Assembly: GCA_007922305.1 (NCBI GenBank)
Contig: ML677326.1
Span: 55,856,785 to 55,920,784, forward strand
DNA: 64,000 bases
Reading direction: 5' to 3'
DNA from: Dermatemys mawii
Lineage: Eukaryota; Chordata; Testudines; Dermatemydidae
Shown: one piece after another, positions 36,215 to 48,656 of the stretch
Layout of the letters: each line of letters starts with the position of its first letter
Position numbering within the stretch: the stretch's first letter is position 1
The notes under the pieces: model-generated
What the model saw: only the letters and a program-made list of their open reading frames with translations
Databases searched by the model: none
What the model was told of the DNA's origin: nothing
Position numbers and translations under genes: made by a program

Positions 36215-36720
36215 ATGGCTGATGTTAGTATGGTGGGTCCTGCCCTCTTCTTGGTAGGGGCCTAAGATGCCACGTTTTGCCCCTGCTCTTGGGGCACCGA
36301 GGGTCCCATTAATGGCATGGAAAGGGGGTAAAGGAGGGAAGCAGGGGAGGGGTCTGGGTTTGCTCCTCACTCTGAGCCCTAGCCCTGTTCAACCCCAGCA
36401 GGTTCTTACCCTCTTCCCTCTTTGGGTGAGGTACCTTCGGGCCTTAGACACTGGGAAATGGATCTCCCTGCCCTGCTAGTGCAGGGTCTCCTGTACTACC
36501 ATTCTCTGATCTTTAAAGTCTCACAGCACAACTCCAAGCTCCAGCCCTCTCTCCTTCCTCCTTTTCCCTCACCTTTATTACGTTCCTGGCAGAGCCTTAA
36601 TTAACTGCAGGTGCTCCAATTAACCTGTAGCCACCCTCTCTAATCTACAGGGAACCATGCCTTAATTTGCCTAGGGCTTATACATTTCTCTTCTCCCACT
36701 GCTCCCTGGCCATTCTGTAT
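36215..36720. repeat. GC-rich repeat-like block, unclassified
   Basis: This 500-bp block is markedly more GC-rich than its surroundings, with sharp compositional edges. It contains 'ccttaattaactgcaggtgc' and 'tccaattaacctgtagccac', phrases I associate with reptile LTR-type repeats. The overlapping open frames 36267-36479 and 36422-36604 resemble no protein. LTR, other repeat or a GC-rich unique island all remain possible. Confidence 0.35.
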
Positions 36721-39089
36721 ATTACAATGTGGATATTTAAGTGACAGTGATAGACTAGAATGGCCCAGTTATTTACTATTATTATTAATATTATGACATT
36801 CATGTTCTCTACATTTATTAAATGACATATTCATTCACTGAATCACATTGTACAAAGGATCATTCTTGATAGAGGAGGGACATAAGTTATTAAACAAATA
36901 GCTTGCCAGCCAACCAAAACCAAAAATCTAACCTAATCTCATCATATATATGGACTCCATACTTCAGTTGAAAGGAATATAGGGGGTCATGCCATATTCC
37001 AAGTAGGTGCTGCTACTGAGAGAGCCAAACAAATTGGGGACACAGAAGATTGGGAGAAAGAAGGGAAAATAATCAAGAATTTGTTTAGTCTATGATGTTT
37101 GAGTACTGTACAGATACAGACTAACACGGCTGCTACTCTGAAACCTGTATTGAATTAGAGGTGTTTTAAATGAATATCAAGATCTATTTGCTGACCTTGG
37201 TTTTGTTTTGTTATCAATATTGTAGAAGTCTATAGTAACCTGTTGTAATCAATTAATCATGGTCCAATGAACTTTTGGCAATAATGGTTTTCAGAGTCTA
37301 CTTATTAGTCTAGGAAATAAGTTACATAAATTGGACTTCATCTCAATGAAGGTCACTAGTTATAGAAAATGTCATACTTTCCCATTTTAAACAGCTGTGT
37401 TCTTTCACTCTCACCACTGCCAGACTGGCTTTAAAAAGATCTTTTTTGGTATTACTGTAGGGAAATAGTAGAGAATATAGGACATTTCCATATACACAGT
37501 AGCACATTCTTCTAAAAAGAATATTGCAAAAAGCAGAATTATTAGAACTCAGAGTCAGATATTGTGATAACTGAGGAATTGTCACCATTTATCAAGGGTT
37601 ACTATAAAGAGGTATCTTATTGTTATCTATTCCCAGAATCATAAAAAAACTGGTACATTTTAACTCTTTCAATGGTGACCACTCTGTCCGCTCTCTTTGC
37701 AGACGATAGTGTTTGGTTCTGCAGAAGCCTGTGAATGGGTTTGCAAAGATGGTGCCTCAAATATATATGCACATTGCAGTTATTCTAGGAGAGGAATGTA
37801 GCATAACATTTGATTCTTCACATCATGTGTCTCTCACCCATATAACTATTCAAATAGCATGTTTAAAGCAAGATTAATTTTTATTTTTGTACTGACATCA
37901 TCATACTTTTCACATTTAGACAAAACTATGTTGTGTGGGAGGTATTTCACACTGAAGGTTATTACTAGAAACCAAAAATCTTTACAACATGGCATAGCTA
38001 TATATTTTTGGAGGGGAGAGTTTTTGGCATACCTCACCAATATACATAAAAATAAATAAAACCAAGAGAGTAAAGCTTGCTGTATTAATTCTGGGTGAAA
38101 TTCATCTCTTGCAATGGGCCAGCCTCAAAATAGAAAGCTAAACTGGGTAGGTCTTAAGTGTTGCATAGTTAAAAAAAAAATCCTTTAGAGGCATGATGGG
38201 GTTTTAAAAATATATTTCATTTCTGAATGATTTTAAACATTTTTCTTTAGTTGAACACTTCAATGGAGAGTGGCTATAGCCTTGGGACTGCCAAATTTAC
38301 TTCATGACACATAGTTATGAAGGGGTTTTTCATTGCACTTTATGAAATATGGTACAAATTTAGTTTATGTCTAGATATGCCATCCTAGTAGACCCCCTCA
38401 AAACACGTAACACTAATTACACAGGGAGCAGTGAACAGTCAGTGTCCTAAGGCAGGGGCTCATGAGTAGAGCTAGTAAGGATATTTATTTTAGAAACAAA
38501 ACTGTCATTAGAAAATGCATATTTGTCACCAACTATTTGTGGCAATTTCAGATACAGTGAAATCTCTCAGGTTCATGATGGATTTCTTGTTTCTCATAAA
38601 AATCTTTAAAAAGCATCTGCTTCATTCCCATGCAGAATGGGAATTATTATTATTCTGAAATTCCAAAAAACTTCTCATGTCACAGGAGAACTACATCCCA
38701 CCCAGTTTTTGTAATGAGACACTTCGCTGCCCAAAAAGCAGCTTTGGACACTCCCTCAACTCTCTCCCTTGCTACAGAGCACTGCACACATTTTAAGGGG
38801 TGCACTGCTGGGATTTCTCACATTTCACAGAAGCATCTGATATTAACCATTGCTAGAGGCAGGATACCAGACTTGATAGATCAATAATTTGATGTAGTAT
38901 TGCATACACTAAAATTACAAATATGCATTATTTCAGGAGCTGTTTCTAGCACTTGGCTTCTTAAAAGTGTGGCAGGTCACACAAACTATTTACTCGAAGT
39001 TTCCTTTGCAGTTATTTTATAATACAGAACACAACATTCTAAAAGAATTACTGAATTCTCTTAAGGATGTATTCTCTCCATATACGAAA
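36721..39089. other. Unique non-coding DNA, one Penelope-like scrap
   Basis: No supported gene. Apart from the short tail at 37111-37147 I recognise nothing. Frames at 37343-37588 (-), 37846-38059 (both strands) and 38630-38887 have no domain. Confidence 0.45.
37111..37147 (+). mobile_element. Penelope-like 3' tail scrap
   Basis: 'cagatacagactaacacggc' followed by 'tgctactctgaaacc' matches the 3' terminus of the plus-strand tail at 20555-20580 ('cagactaacacagct'). Only about 37 bp remain, so identity rests on this short text. Confidence 0.6.
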
Positions 39090-39094
39090 ACCAG

Positions 39095-39530
39095 TGAGGC
39101 AATTATTCCATTACACTGTACATGGTTAGACCTTAGCTAAAATACTGAATTCAATTCCATTTTGGGCACCAGACTTTAAAAGAAAGACAAATTGGAAACA
39201 GGTCAGAGGAGAGCAACAAAGAGTAAATGGTTTGGAAAATAAGAGCTATGAAGCAAGGTTAAGAGAACTGGGCTTGTTATAGACTGGAGAAAAGAGTGAG
39301 AGGAAACATAAGTTGTTTAATGCATATAGGAATGCATAAAGACATTAGTAAACAAGGACACAGCAAGCAGTAATGTGCTTAAATTTAAAGGAAAATTAAA
39401 TTAGTAGATTAAATATTAGAGAAATCTTTGTAGCTATTAGAATAGGAAATGGAACACGCTGCCAAAGGAAGTTGGGTAATCTGTCAGTGGAGATTTCTGC
39501 CTTTGCCATTGATAGCACTCAGCCTTTAAT
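39095..39530 (+). mobile_element. CR1 LINE 3'-region fragment
   Basis: A plus-strand CR1 fragment with 'gaattcaattccattttggg' + 'caccagactttaaaagaaag' (compare VQFWGPHYKKD in the large copy), 'caggtcagaggagagcaaca' and 'aggttaagagaactgggctt'. It ends in 'ggaacacgctgccaaaggaa', the equivalent of KHWNGLPKE. Frames are destroyed by indels, and the terminal untranslated end is not present. It is clearly older than the 27.6-kb copy. Confidence 0.8.
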
Positions 39531-42179
39531 GCTTAGCACAAAAGGCATGAATTAATAAACACAACCTGTTCTCTCACAAATCTGGTTTCTCACAGACCAA
39601 TGTTTAAGGAAAAAAAACTTGTAGTGTAACAGAGACTGACAATGAGCTACCACTCTTTTATCTGTATTTTGAGTGTCTGGACAGTAAGTTGAGTTGATTA
39701 CAGTTACAATTCATAATTTACCAGTCACTAGATTTTTCTTGCACATTTTCTAATTCACTTTATTAATAAAAAGTAGAAGCATCATTATCAGACATTTAAG
39801 AGGCAGTAATACAAACACTTTAGGGGACAAACGTAGAGAAAAATCCTATTCCATAGGGTAGATTGAACAAGGTAAACCAGAAGACAATCTTTCCCAGCCC
39901 TACAATCTATTGTTTTCTTTCTATTTTACCCAGTAATCTCACTTTATGTATCATATTAAGCATAGCCTATATTTTGTAAAGATTCCTACAGGATTCCCAC
40001 CTCTGGGTCTTTTGCTCTTTAGCATGAGACAGGTGGATCTCTGCAGACTACAAAGTTTTGGTCCCTAAGGACAGTAGTAATGGGTTCAAGGCGTGAACTA
40101 AGGGTCACACACAAGCTATCCAGGGCTGTAACGCCTAAACTTGGAACCTTCCAATCAGATTCTTCTTGACCAGAGTTAGTGAAGACAATTCCCCTGAGGA
40201 ACTTCACTTCTCCAGTGGCTGCTTCTACTCTTCTTCATGCTCTTTCCTGACCTGCACTATGAACTCCTTGGTCAAGGGTGTAGGCTGTACGGTTTTTAAA
40301 TATATAAATTCATAAATCCAAAACTGAGGCAATTAGAAAAAGAGAAAATCAGTGAAATTTTTCAAAAGTAAAAATGTATTAAAAATGTTTTAGTTTGAGA
40401 TTAAATTCTGACCTCTATTTCTCCTTTCCTGTTGAATTATTTGACTGGTTTAGGCTGTTACACTAAATGGCTTGTGCTTAGTGAACACAAGAGTGTTTCA
40501 AACAGCACTAGGTCCATGTGCACTAGGGAACTTATAGTGTGCAACAGCAGGGTCCAAATGGCCAGTTAATGCCCAGCACACTGGAGTATTTTAGATTCAC
40601 AGTCCAGCTTGCCATGCACTAGTTCATTGCAGAGTGAAGCCATCAGGAAACTTTCTGTCAGCTGTAGGTCTCCCTTTTGTGAAAGATGGTGTAATCTTTC
40701 AGGAGAACATATGAGGGTCCTACTAGTATAATGAGAGAGAAGAGAAAATGTAATAATTAGCTTAATACCAGCATGTCTGCAGAAGAATATTTGATTTCAT
40801 TGTTATTAAATGCTGTATATTAAATTTACTGTGAAATTCTGTTATTATGGAGTTGAAATGTAGTCTTACCGAAAGGACAATCTCATCTTTATTTTCATCT
40901 TACCTTAAGAATTAAATTAATTACTTTAATAAAGCAAGCTATGCTTTCCCAGTTCACTTTTAGTTCAAGACCTGCTTCTATTCCTGAAAATGTAATGAAA
41001 AATATTCTGAGGTAATAAGTACCAGTAAGAGAATATTACATTCCTGTTATTAACAGTAGCATTTGAAACACATGCATTTTTTATAACTTATCAAGGTTTT
41101 CTCATGTTAATAGACTTAAAGTGCTTGTGTGAACAGGACATGGTTTTGAGATTTACACTCTCTCTTTGGGGTCTGTGAACCACTGTTGTATACTGCAGAG
41201 TCTTGTTAACGTATAGAAGTGCATGATGGGTTCGAGGCCTAATTAGGTCTGGCACCAAGATAGGAACCTGAAGAGAATATAATTGATTGTGAGAAGAAAC
41301 AGGAAACTTGTACATAACATACAAAAAAATCTCTTCTTGGAACAAAAATCTGAATACAGGTTTAAAAATAGATTACTTTAGGTTTAAGGCACAGGTAGTT
41401 TCAATTGTCTGTGGAAAATGGACATTTCTGGTTTACCTGCCCATTTAAATAAAGGGAGATTTAAAGCCTATACCCTAAAGTTTGCAATGTGCTTTTGCTG
41501 AAGTTTGGGTTACATCAGTGCCTCACTGCTTGTGAAACAGATGTAATGATAAAATATCATCAAAACATTGAAAACAAAATAAGACTAATCTTCTGTACAG
41601 GTGAGCTTTAAAAATCCACAAATATGGTAAAAAGTAAGATGGACATTTTGTTATAACAAAATTAGAAACAGAAAAAACTGCCAGGCCACAGAAGGCATAA
41701 GCCAATAAAATTACACATTATTGAGGAAGTGGGGGGTGGGGCTATTCTCCCTTGCGTAGGAATGGAAAAATGGGGCTAATTTCCTACTACCATAAATCTA
41801 TTTAAACCAGTTCAAAGTGGGTATAAAATGTGTTTTACAACCATTTTGAATGGATGTAACAAAAGGTGCAGAGTTTCAGGCCCTCAGAGCATTCAGAGAA
41901 GAGAATCTGTAGATTTCTCTGGCAGGATTGCTCACTTGCATGTCAGAGCAAGGGTTCTACTCCCTTACACATATACATCCCTGAAGATGTGATTGAACCC
42001 CAGAGGACTCTGGAATACATACTTCTGCCCAGGCCCCTAGGCTTGCAGCTTATAAAAGGTGAAGTTAGCCTTCCCTCCTGCCTCTCTTGCTTTTCTTGAG
42101 TGGATCCTGCAAGAGGATGCTCCCTGCTCATCTCTCCCCCTCTGGAACTCATCATGAGGCCCCTGCCCTATGAGCCTTC
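39531..42179. other. Unique non-coding DNA
   Basis: No supported gene. Frames at 40019-40207 (-), 41091-41345 (-), 41523-41705 (-) and 41866-42155 have no host-like domain. The last few hundred bases may already belong to the retrotransposon that is recognisable from about 42180. Confidence 0.4.
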
Positions 42180-43045
42180 ACAGCTGTCCCCAACATGCCT
42201 CCTGAGCAACATCTGAACCACATCCAGACATCATCTTTATGCACTCATGCTTCATGCCAGCTGCTTCCATGCCCTCATGTCCTACCCTGCCACCAAGTGG
42301 CAGAACCTACTGCCATCTGAGGAGGGTGAAGAACCCCAGAGGGCCAGCCTGTACTCACTACTATGGTTCCACAGCTTGTCAGGGATATTAGTTGGCAACT
42401 CCTCCACAGAGCTGTGAGCATGGGCATGCTTCTGGAGCAGTTCATGAACTCTCTCAATACCTGTCCCTTTTGCAACAAGAGGAAGACCCTGGCACACATC
42501 TTCATAACGTGAAACAGGTTGCAAACACTCTTGAAGATCTTTCAGAACCTCTTACTGAGGTTCTGGTTGCACTTTTCCTTGCATCTCCTAATCTATGCAC
42601 ACCTACATCTGTGGCCCCACAAAGTGGTGGGATCTCCACATCAATCTTCTTCTGACACTGGTCAAGCTGGTCATCCATCACTTAGAAGGAGGCTGGATGG
42701 GTGTGCTTTGGGACAGTGGAGCCTATTTATACTCCCTTATTCAATGACACCTCTAGGCAAAGTTCCTCTGGGTAGTGTCCCCTGATTCCTTAGATGCTTT
42801 TGAAGAGTAGTGGGCACTGTTGGAGGTTTCTCTGCTTAGACTTCCCTTCCAGTTACATGAGAATTATCCTTTGATCTTCATTCCTATTCCTGTTTGTTAT
42901 CCCCAGTATTTATTAGTGGGATGGGTTCAATGGCTCCTCCCCAGTTGAAAGAGAGTGCCTTTAGTTTTGGCCAGACTTAGGCCCTCCATCTCCTGGGAAA
43001 CCACAACAGTAGGCTTGCAGTTTATGGGCTCTCCCATACACTAAA
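42180..43045 (+). pseudogene. Non-LTR retrotransposon, C-terminal end of ORF2
   Basis: A decayed reading frame runs from 42363 to 42785 with one internal stop at 42510-42512. It shows LVRDISWQLLHRAVS, then NTCPFCNKRKTLAHIFIT (42459-42509) and LLLRFWLHFSLHLLIYAHLH. The CPFC...H arrangement, four residues before the stop that occupies the usual second-pair Cys position, is the C-terminal zinc-knuckle of several non-LTR ORF2 proteins. Frame-shifted pieces flank it: 'LPSEEGEEPQRASLYSLL' upstream (about 42307-42365) and 'SLDAFEEQWALLEVS' downstream (about 42788-42833). It is not CR1. I recall close relatives in turtle genomes but cannot place the clade. RT core motifs are absent. Confidence 0.7.
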
Positions 43046-43220
43046 TGCCCAAAAGATTCCCCTGCCCCCAAAAGGGGGTCCGCAACACAGAGAATGAAGC
43101 CGCACAAGTGAATGTGAACCGTGTCCTAGACTGCTAACTGAATCCTTTTCTGAGATTAAAATGTTGAAGCTATGTAAATACACTGTGTTTCTGTATGTGA
43201 GTAGTTAATCCCTCTATAGC

Positions 43221-43620
43221 ACTCATAACCATGTTTTATTTGACAGGTTTCTGTACCCCATTTAGGTTTTATGTCCCACCCTTCATTTCCAGTCATGTAC
43301 AGGTTTGGTGCTCTCAGTCATGTTGATATTTTTGCGGGGGATGGAGGGGACAGGGAATGTTGTGTGCTTGTGTTTCAACAGGTTTGACTGGGTTTTGAGA
43401 GAGAACTTAAAGAAAGGAGGCAAAAAATAAAGATTAGTTAGATTTAGTAAGAAGAGAATTTGGTTATTAAAGAAAACAGAGATGTCGGTTAGGATGTTCG
43501 TTTATTAAGGAGTGAGGGTTTTATGGAAAAAAGTTTGAAAAAATAAAAGTTATAATAGAATGAAATTTTTTGAAATAAAAGAGGAAAATATATAGTTAAA
43601 AAAGAATTAGGTTGACAGAA
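43221..43620 (+). repeat. Left arm of the long inverted repeat
   Basis: This arm pairs with 48657-49150. The best conserved blocks are 43221-43285, 43353-43410 ('gcttgtgtttcaacaggttt', 'gactgggttttgagagag'), 43435-43475 and 43560-43616. Similarity between blocks is low, with indels. Confidence 0.75.
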
Positions 43621-43794
43621 AGCACATGACAGAAACAAAGGGAATTTTAAAAATTTGCTAGAGAGCCTCTGTTCAGTGACAGAAGACTGTATGAAATAAG
43701 TAAAGTATAGAAAACAGCAAGAGAGAGAAATATACCTCTTTGTTAATGAGCAGAACACCTGGCTATTGAGAAGGGTAAAGTAGAGAGAGCAGCA

Positions 43795-43845
43795 GCAAGA
43801 GACAGAGAGAAAGACAGACAGTCAGTCAGACAGACAAGCAGCAAG
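43795..43845. repeat. Purine-rich low-complexity run
   Basis: Repeated 'agagagaaagacagacagtc' and 'agtcagacagacaagcag', a degenerate GACA/GAGA run just inside the left arm. Confidence 0.75.
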
Positions 43846-44147
43846 CTTACGCAGCCGCTGTCCCTAGTGAAATGATAACTATACTGGGAGAAGCTCTGCA
43901 GGAAGCAGATTTCCACAGCCTTCTGTATTTACTTGGAGTTTTCCTGAAAATTACTGAAAATTGACTTTTAAGTTAAGTTTTATAAAGGAATAAACACTTA
44001 AAGACAAGCCTATTTGAAGGAATATTTCCTCACCACTTTTTCCTTAATTTAGCACTTTTACATGTGTGTTTCAATAAAAAGAAACAGAATGCAGAAACAC
44101 TCTCAGTGTTATAACTACAAAATCTTAGTAGCAGCCAGTTTATAAAA

Positions 44148-44245
44148 GTGATAAAAAGTTTTTCCCTAGGTTTATTGAGGACATTTGAAGATGCAGCAAA
44201 AGCACAGTTACCAAAAGCAACATTTATAAGAGATAAGACGACTGT
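44148..44245 (+). repeat. Internal duplication A, copy 1
   Basis: This segment matches 44762-44880. Shared text includes 'gcagcaaaag.gcagttacca', followed by 'aa.gcaac' and 'agataagac.actg'. The two are direct repeats about 615 bp apart and clearly diverged. Confidence 0.8.
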
Positions 44246-44761
44246 TGAAACATAGTATGAAACCTCTAGGCTCGCTTTTAAAAGATTTTCCTAAAGGAAA
44301 ACTTTTGTAAAGAAATTATACAAAGCACAACTTAAAAAAAAAGAGAGTTAACCCTTTTACCAAGAGATAAGAATTTTGTTTTCTTTAGATTTGTAAAGGC
44401 TTAATGTTATTTACATAACAAAATATTTTATTAGAAGTAATGCTATGTAAAATACAAAAAAGGCTTGTATAATTGCTTTACATATTACTGTAACTGCAGG
44501 GCATGCTAATATAACTTTAGATTTATATATAAAAAAAGAAAACCAACTTATGTGAAAAAGCTAACATAGAGATAAGGAGTCTGTTTTCCCCCCACCATAC
44601 ATACATTTTCCTTTTTAATGTTTTTTTCAAATGTAAACCAAGGACAAACTTCCTTTAGGAATGTCATATTCAAGAACTTCATAAAATAGTGAGATAAACA
44701 TCCTTCCTTGTTATTTGAAGAAGCTATTGTTTTGTGACTGCATAAAGCTCGATTTATATAA

Positions 44762-44880
44762 GTGATAAAAGAAGTTTTTCCCCTATGTTTTGCATATTGG
44801 TCATTTTTAGTAAGAACAATTTAAAGTCGCAGCAAAAGTGCAGTTACCAAAGGCAACTTTTGTTACAGATAAGACAACTG
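44762..44880 (+). repeat. Internal duplication A, copy 2
   Basis: Direct repeat partner of 44148-44245, with a small insertion near its start. The text just after it (to 44973) forms a short open frame without any domain. Confidence 0.8.
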
Positions 44881-45778
44881 CTTCTCTTCCATACACCTCA
44901 AACTCACCCTTCCCTAATTTCTAAATTTTTAACAAATACAAGTGAAAGTTATAGTAAGCTTTCATTTAAATAGGGATTTTAACGTGAAATTTTTGTTGAA
45001 TTATCAAAAAGTTAAAGCAACTGTTTGCAGCCCATGTGCTGAGACAGAGATACTAGCTCCTGCATTTGTTTTGGGTTTAGAAATGTTATTAAAATCATAC
45101 ATCCCAGGTTGAAGCTGTGGCGCTCTCTACATTTTAAAAACAGATAAAACTAATTAGACTAGCCAGGGACTTGTGCATGGATGCTGTGTGAAATACAAAA
45201 GACTTGTAGTTGTTTTATATATTACTTTGATTAAATGAAACAAACCTGTAGGTTTTAAAACCCACAGCACTATGCTTTTAAAAGTGCTGTCTAAAGAGTC
45301 ACCCTTTTAACTTATTAACAATGTAAAATAAGGGGGAGGGCATCCCTGGGCCTTTGTAAAAAACCACAGGACTTTAGTAAAAAAACATCATTAGTCATTT
45401 TTGAATTAGGCCTATTTGAACCAGCAAGCTTGTTTTAAAAATCTGTTTTGTTACCATTAAACAAAGGTCATGGTCATTAAGTTAATTAAAAGGAACAGGT
45501 ATTTAGCTGTCAAAGCCTTCTGAGTACAAAAATATTAGTGGTACAAAAACAACATTACCACCATTTACAAAGTGTTTTAACTGTTTAAACAGACTTAATA
45601 TAAAAATGTTTTACAATTTTATGCTAGGAAAGACAGAGGGTATTTGTAAAAGCTCTGTGACAAAAATGTGTAAGCTACACTAGCATATCTTCTTAAAAAT
45701 GTTTATAAAGTATCAAAACAACAATTGAGTAAAATATGAAAACTGTCAATAATAAGTTAGCTGTAAGCCTGAAGAGCT

Positions 45779-45870
45779 GCCAAGTTTTACTAAACACACA
45801 AAGATTTTAATTTAGTAAGATCAACCCCTGTTTACATGTCAGTAGTAAAGAAATAGCAATATTAGCCTTT
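45779..45870 (+). repeat. Internal duplication C, copy 1
   Basis: This segment matches 47136-47222. Shared text: 'attttaatttagtaa', 'atcaac' and 'aagaaatagcaatatta'. The copies are about 1.36 kb apart in direct orientation. Confidence 0.85.
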
Positions 45871-46828
45871 ATAATGTATTTGGTACAGTTTTTCATATAA
45901 AATAAGTGCTTAAAAAGTTGATTTACAATGAAGGAGAAAAATTATGTAGGAACACAAGCCCCCTCTTTCCCAACTCATTTATAGACATGTCAATTGTGAA
46001 TCCCTTCTTTAACCTTATTCTTAGCTTCTGAAATCCCTCTCCCCCCACACACATCCTGAATCTAAGAATTTATTAAGCTTGTTTTGTGAAACCTATTAAC
46101 TGTAAACTGCATAATTATGTTACTGTGAGCTTTGAATCATTTACAGTATTTTTTTCTATAGGAATTTATATTCCTCCATGACAGAATTGTCAGTAAATGA
46201 AAATGTTTACTCAATTTACTTAACAGTCGTTAGTATTTAACTAACATCAGGAGACCACTACTTGCAGAAGCACTGAACAGCAATAAAAAGGACTCTCTTC
46301 TAGAAGTCATTTGAAAGGACAGAAAAAGAAGCAAACCAATTGAACTTGTCTTCCATGCACACAACGGTGACCTGAGTTACTTTCTTTCTTTCCTAGTTTG
46401 CAATGGGTTTTGCCTATAACAATATTGATTATGTTTCTTTATTCAGTGGATTTGCAGGGTCTGATTTCCCCCCCGCCCCGGATAAGTGAGCATCTGCACG
46501 CATGCTTGACAGCATGCATTTCCACTTTTAACACTGCCCTTGAACAAATCAGGATTAAGACACTTAAAAATGAGGCCCATAGTTTGTAAAGAACAATGTG
46601 GCCCAGCACAACCATGATTAAGCCAATGCCAAGGACTGAGCAATATCGTTTTTCTTTGTATATTGCTGTAGTTTCACACAAGTGTCTTAGAATTACTAAT
46701 GACATATCTACTAGTAGCATATGGAGACAAGAAACAGTCTCTGACTAGCAAAACTCGTTTTCCTACACATGGTGATCAGTCTGCCTGCATGCAATTTTGG
46801 AAGACTCTCTTTCCTGACTTCTTCCCTA

Positions 46829-46953
46829 CTTACTTAACTTAAAACAGTTTTGTAGGCAGCCATTCTTTGTTTCTTGTTATGCTTTAGCATGGGAAACCGT
46901 TCATCATTCAGAATCATTTCCCTAGCTTATGAGATACTAGCTTTCCCCATCCA
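46829..46953 (+). repeat. Internal duplication D, copy 1
   Basis: This segment matches 47641-47763 in direct orientation. They share 'cttaaaacagttttgtaggc' and then 'agccattctttgtttcttgt', 'ttcatcattca.aatcattt' and 'cccatcca'. This is the best conserved internal pair, about 807 bp apart. Copy 1 has an extra 'ctttagca' relative to copy 2. Confidence 0.9.
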
Positions 46954-47135
46954 CTTACTAAACATACAGTGTTTAAAAAAATGACACTTTCTTTGATATG
47001 CTTAAAGTTTAATATAATCAAATGTTATGTTAATAAAAAAAATAGACCTATTTTAAGCAGACCCTTCTGCTTTTATTTTTTATTTTTGCAGCAAAAGTAG
47101 AGGATTAAAATTAAACAATGTAAACAAAAAGAGAT

Positions 47136-47222
47136 GCCAAGCTTTATTAAGCACACAAACATTTTAATTTAGTAACATCAACACCAGATATGTTAATGGT
47201 TAAGAAATAGCAATATTACCAT
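47136..47222 (+). repeat. Internal duplication C, copy 2
   Basis: Direct repeat partner of 45779-45870. It is followed by further loosely similar sequence ('ttaaaaactgtttaaattga' near 47242 versus 'ttaactgtttaaacagactt' near 45577). Confidence 0.85.
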
Positions 47223-47640
47223 TCACAGTATATTTAACTCTATTTAAAAACTGTTTAAATTGACTTAATTGTTTTGTAGTGAAACAAAGAGACCCCTTTT
47301 AACAATAACTGTTTTAGACTATTATAAATTTTAACGAAGGCCTGTGTATAATATAAAAATCCTTGATTAAGGAGGATTTAAATGTTATTTTAATAAAATA
47401 AGCATTCATTGAGGCCTATTTGAAGCAGTATGTGAATTGCCCAGAACACAAAAAGATAACCAGATAAAAGCCACTCTATCTGTAAATTGTAAAGGAAGTT
47501 TTAGAAGTATAGGGTGCAGTTAAAACCCCGTCACGTGATAGATTTTACAATAAAAAAATTAAAAAGACAAAATCCAGCCATAGAGAACAGGACGTGGGGA
47601 TAAGAGGGTTGTCCTGAGTTTTGGGAGGGCAGGGGGGGAA

Positions 47641-47763
47641 TAACTTATTTACTTAAAACAGTTTTGTAGGCAGCCATTCTTTGTTTCTTGTTATGAAGGA
47701 AACCATTCATCATTCAAAATCATTTCCCCAGTTTATGAGATATTAGTTTCCCCCATCCAACAG
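47641..47763 (+). repeat. Internal duplication D, copy 2
   Basis: Direct repeat partner of 46829-46953. It lies about 65 bp before the hAT-type MITE that interrupts the large element. Confidence 0.9.
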
Positions 47764-47828
47764 ACTATCGGAAATAATATTAACAAAAACATACTTGAAG
47801 ATACTTTGGTCTTCCTCCTTAAGCAGGC

Positions 47829-48287
47829 ACAGGCTTCTGCTTGTGCCGGAGGGTGCTCGACCCGTTTCTGCTCCTGGCCCTGTCCTAGACTCCACTCCTG
47901 CCCTGCCCCCTCCCTGTCCCCATTCCAACCCCTTCCCCAAAGTCCCTGCCCCAACTCTGTACCTATTCCGACTCTTTCCCCATATCCCCACCCTGGCCCC
48001 GCTTCTTCCCTGCCTCCTCCCCTGAGCATGCCACATTCCAGCTCCTCCTCCTTCCCTCCCAGAGCTTGCTAATGCTGCCAGACAGCTGTTTGGCAGTGGT
48101 AAATGCTGGGAGGTAGGCGGAGAAGCGGGGATGCAGCACACTTAGGGGAGGAGGCAGAGGTGGAGGCGGAGGAGAAAGAGATGGGGGGAAGCAGGGAGGG
48201 GAATTGGCTGCTAGTGGGTGCAGAGGACCCACTAATTTTTCGGCATGGATGCTCCAGCTCTGGAGCACCCGTGGAGTCGGTGCCTAT
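47829..48287. mobile_element. hAT-type MITE, same family as 6856-7164
   Basis: This GC-rich island stands out in AT-rich surroundings. The right end reverse complement reads ATAGGCACCGACTCCACGGG, and the left end starts near ACAGGCTTCTGC. Shared family text with 6856-7164: 'agggtgctcgacccg' (versus 'ggatgctcgaccca') and the closing 'gagtc.gtgcctat'. Copy 2 is longer, about 459 bp against 309. No clear 8-bp duplication is visible at these ends. The overlapping open frames at 47733-48306 on both strands follow from its composition and encode nothing recognisable. It inserted after the large element was in place. Confidence 0.75.
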
Positions 48288-48656
48288 GGGAGGAGCTTCT
48301 ATTTAAAAGAAATGTAGTAAGGGTTTATATTTTGATCAGACTGTAAAATTGTACAGAAATGGTTCACCAGAAAATGACTGCATGGTGGTGTTGCTTGTAA
48401 AAGCAAAAATGTCAGGTGTGTCCAGACTTATCTCAGACATGTTTCTACATGTCCAGATATGTCTTTTTGTGAGTTTAAATGCATATCAATAAAGCATACA
48501 TTGATTTTTGTTCAAGTCTTTTATTTTACACCTTTAACCACTGAGGCACTCTTTTTTCGCAGGTACATTAAAAAAAAAGTTTACAAAGTGATTACCATTA
48601 TTTATTTATTTTGCTTTGCAGGCCCTGCTACAAAGTATCTTAAAGTATGATTTTTT

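Noticed and set aside
47733..48268. Cluster of open frames on both strands with Gly/Arg/Pro-rich products
   Set aside because: They come from the base composition of the GC-rich hAT MITE at 47829-48287 and not from coding selection.
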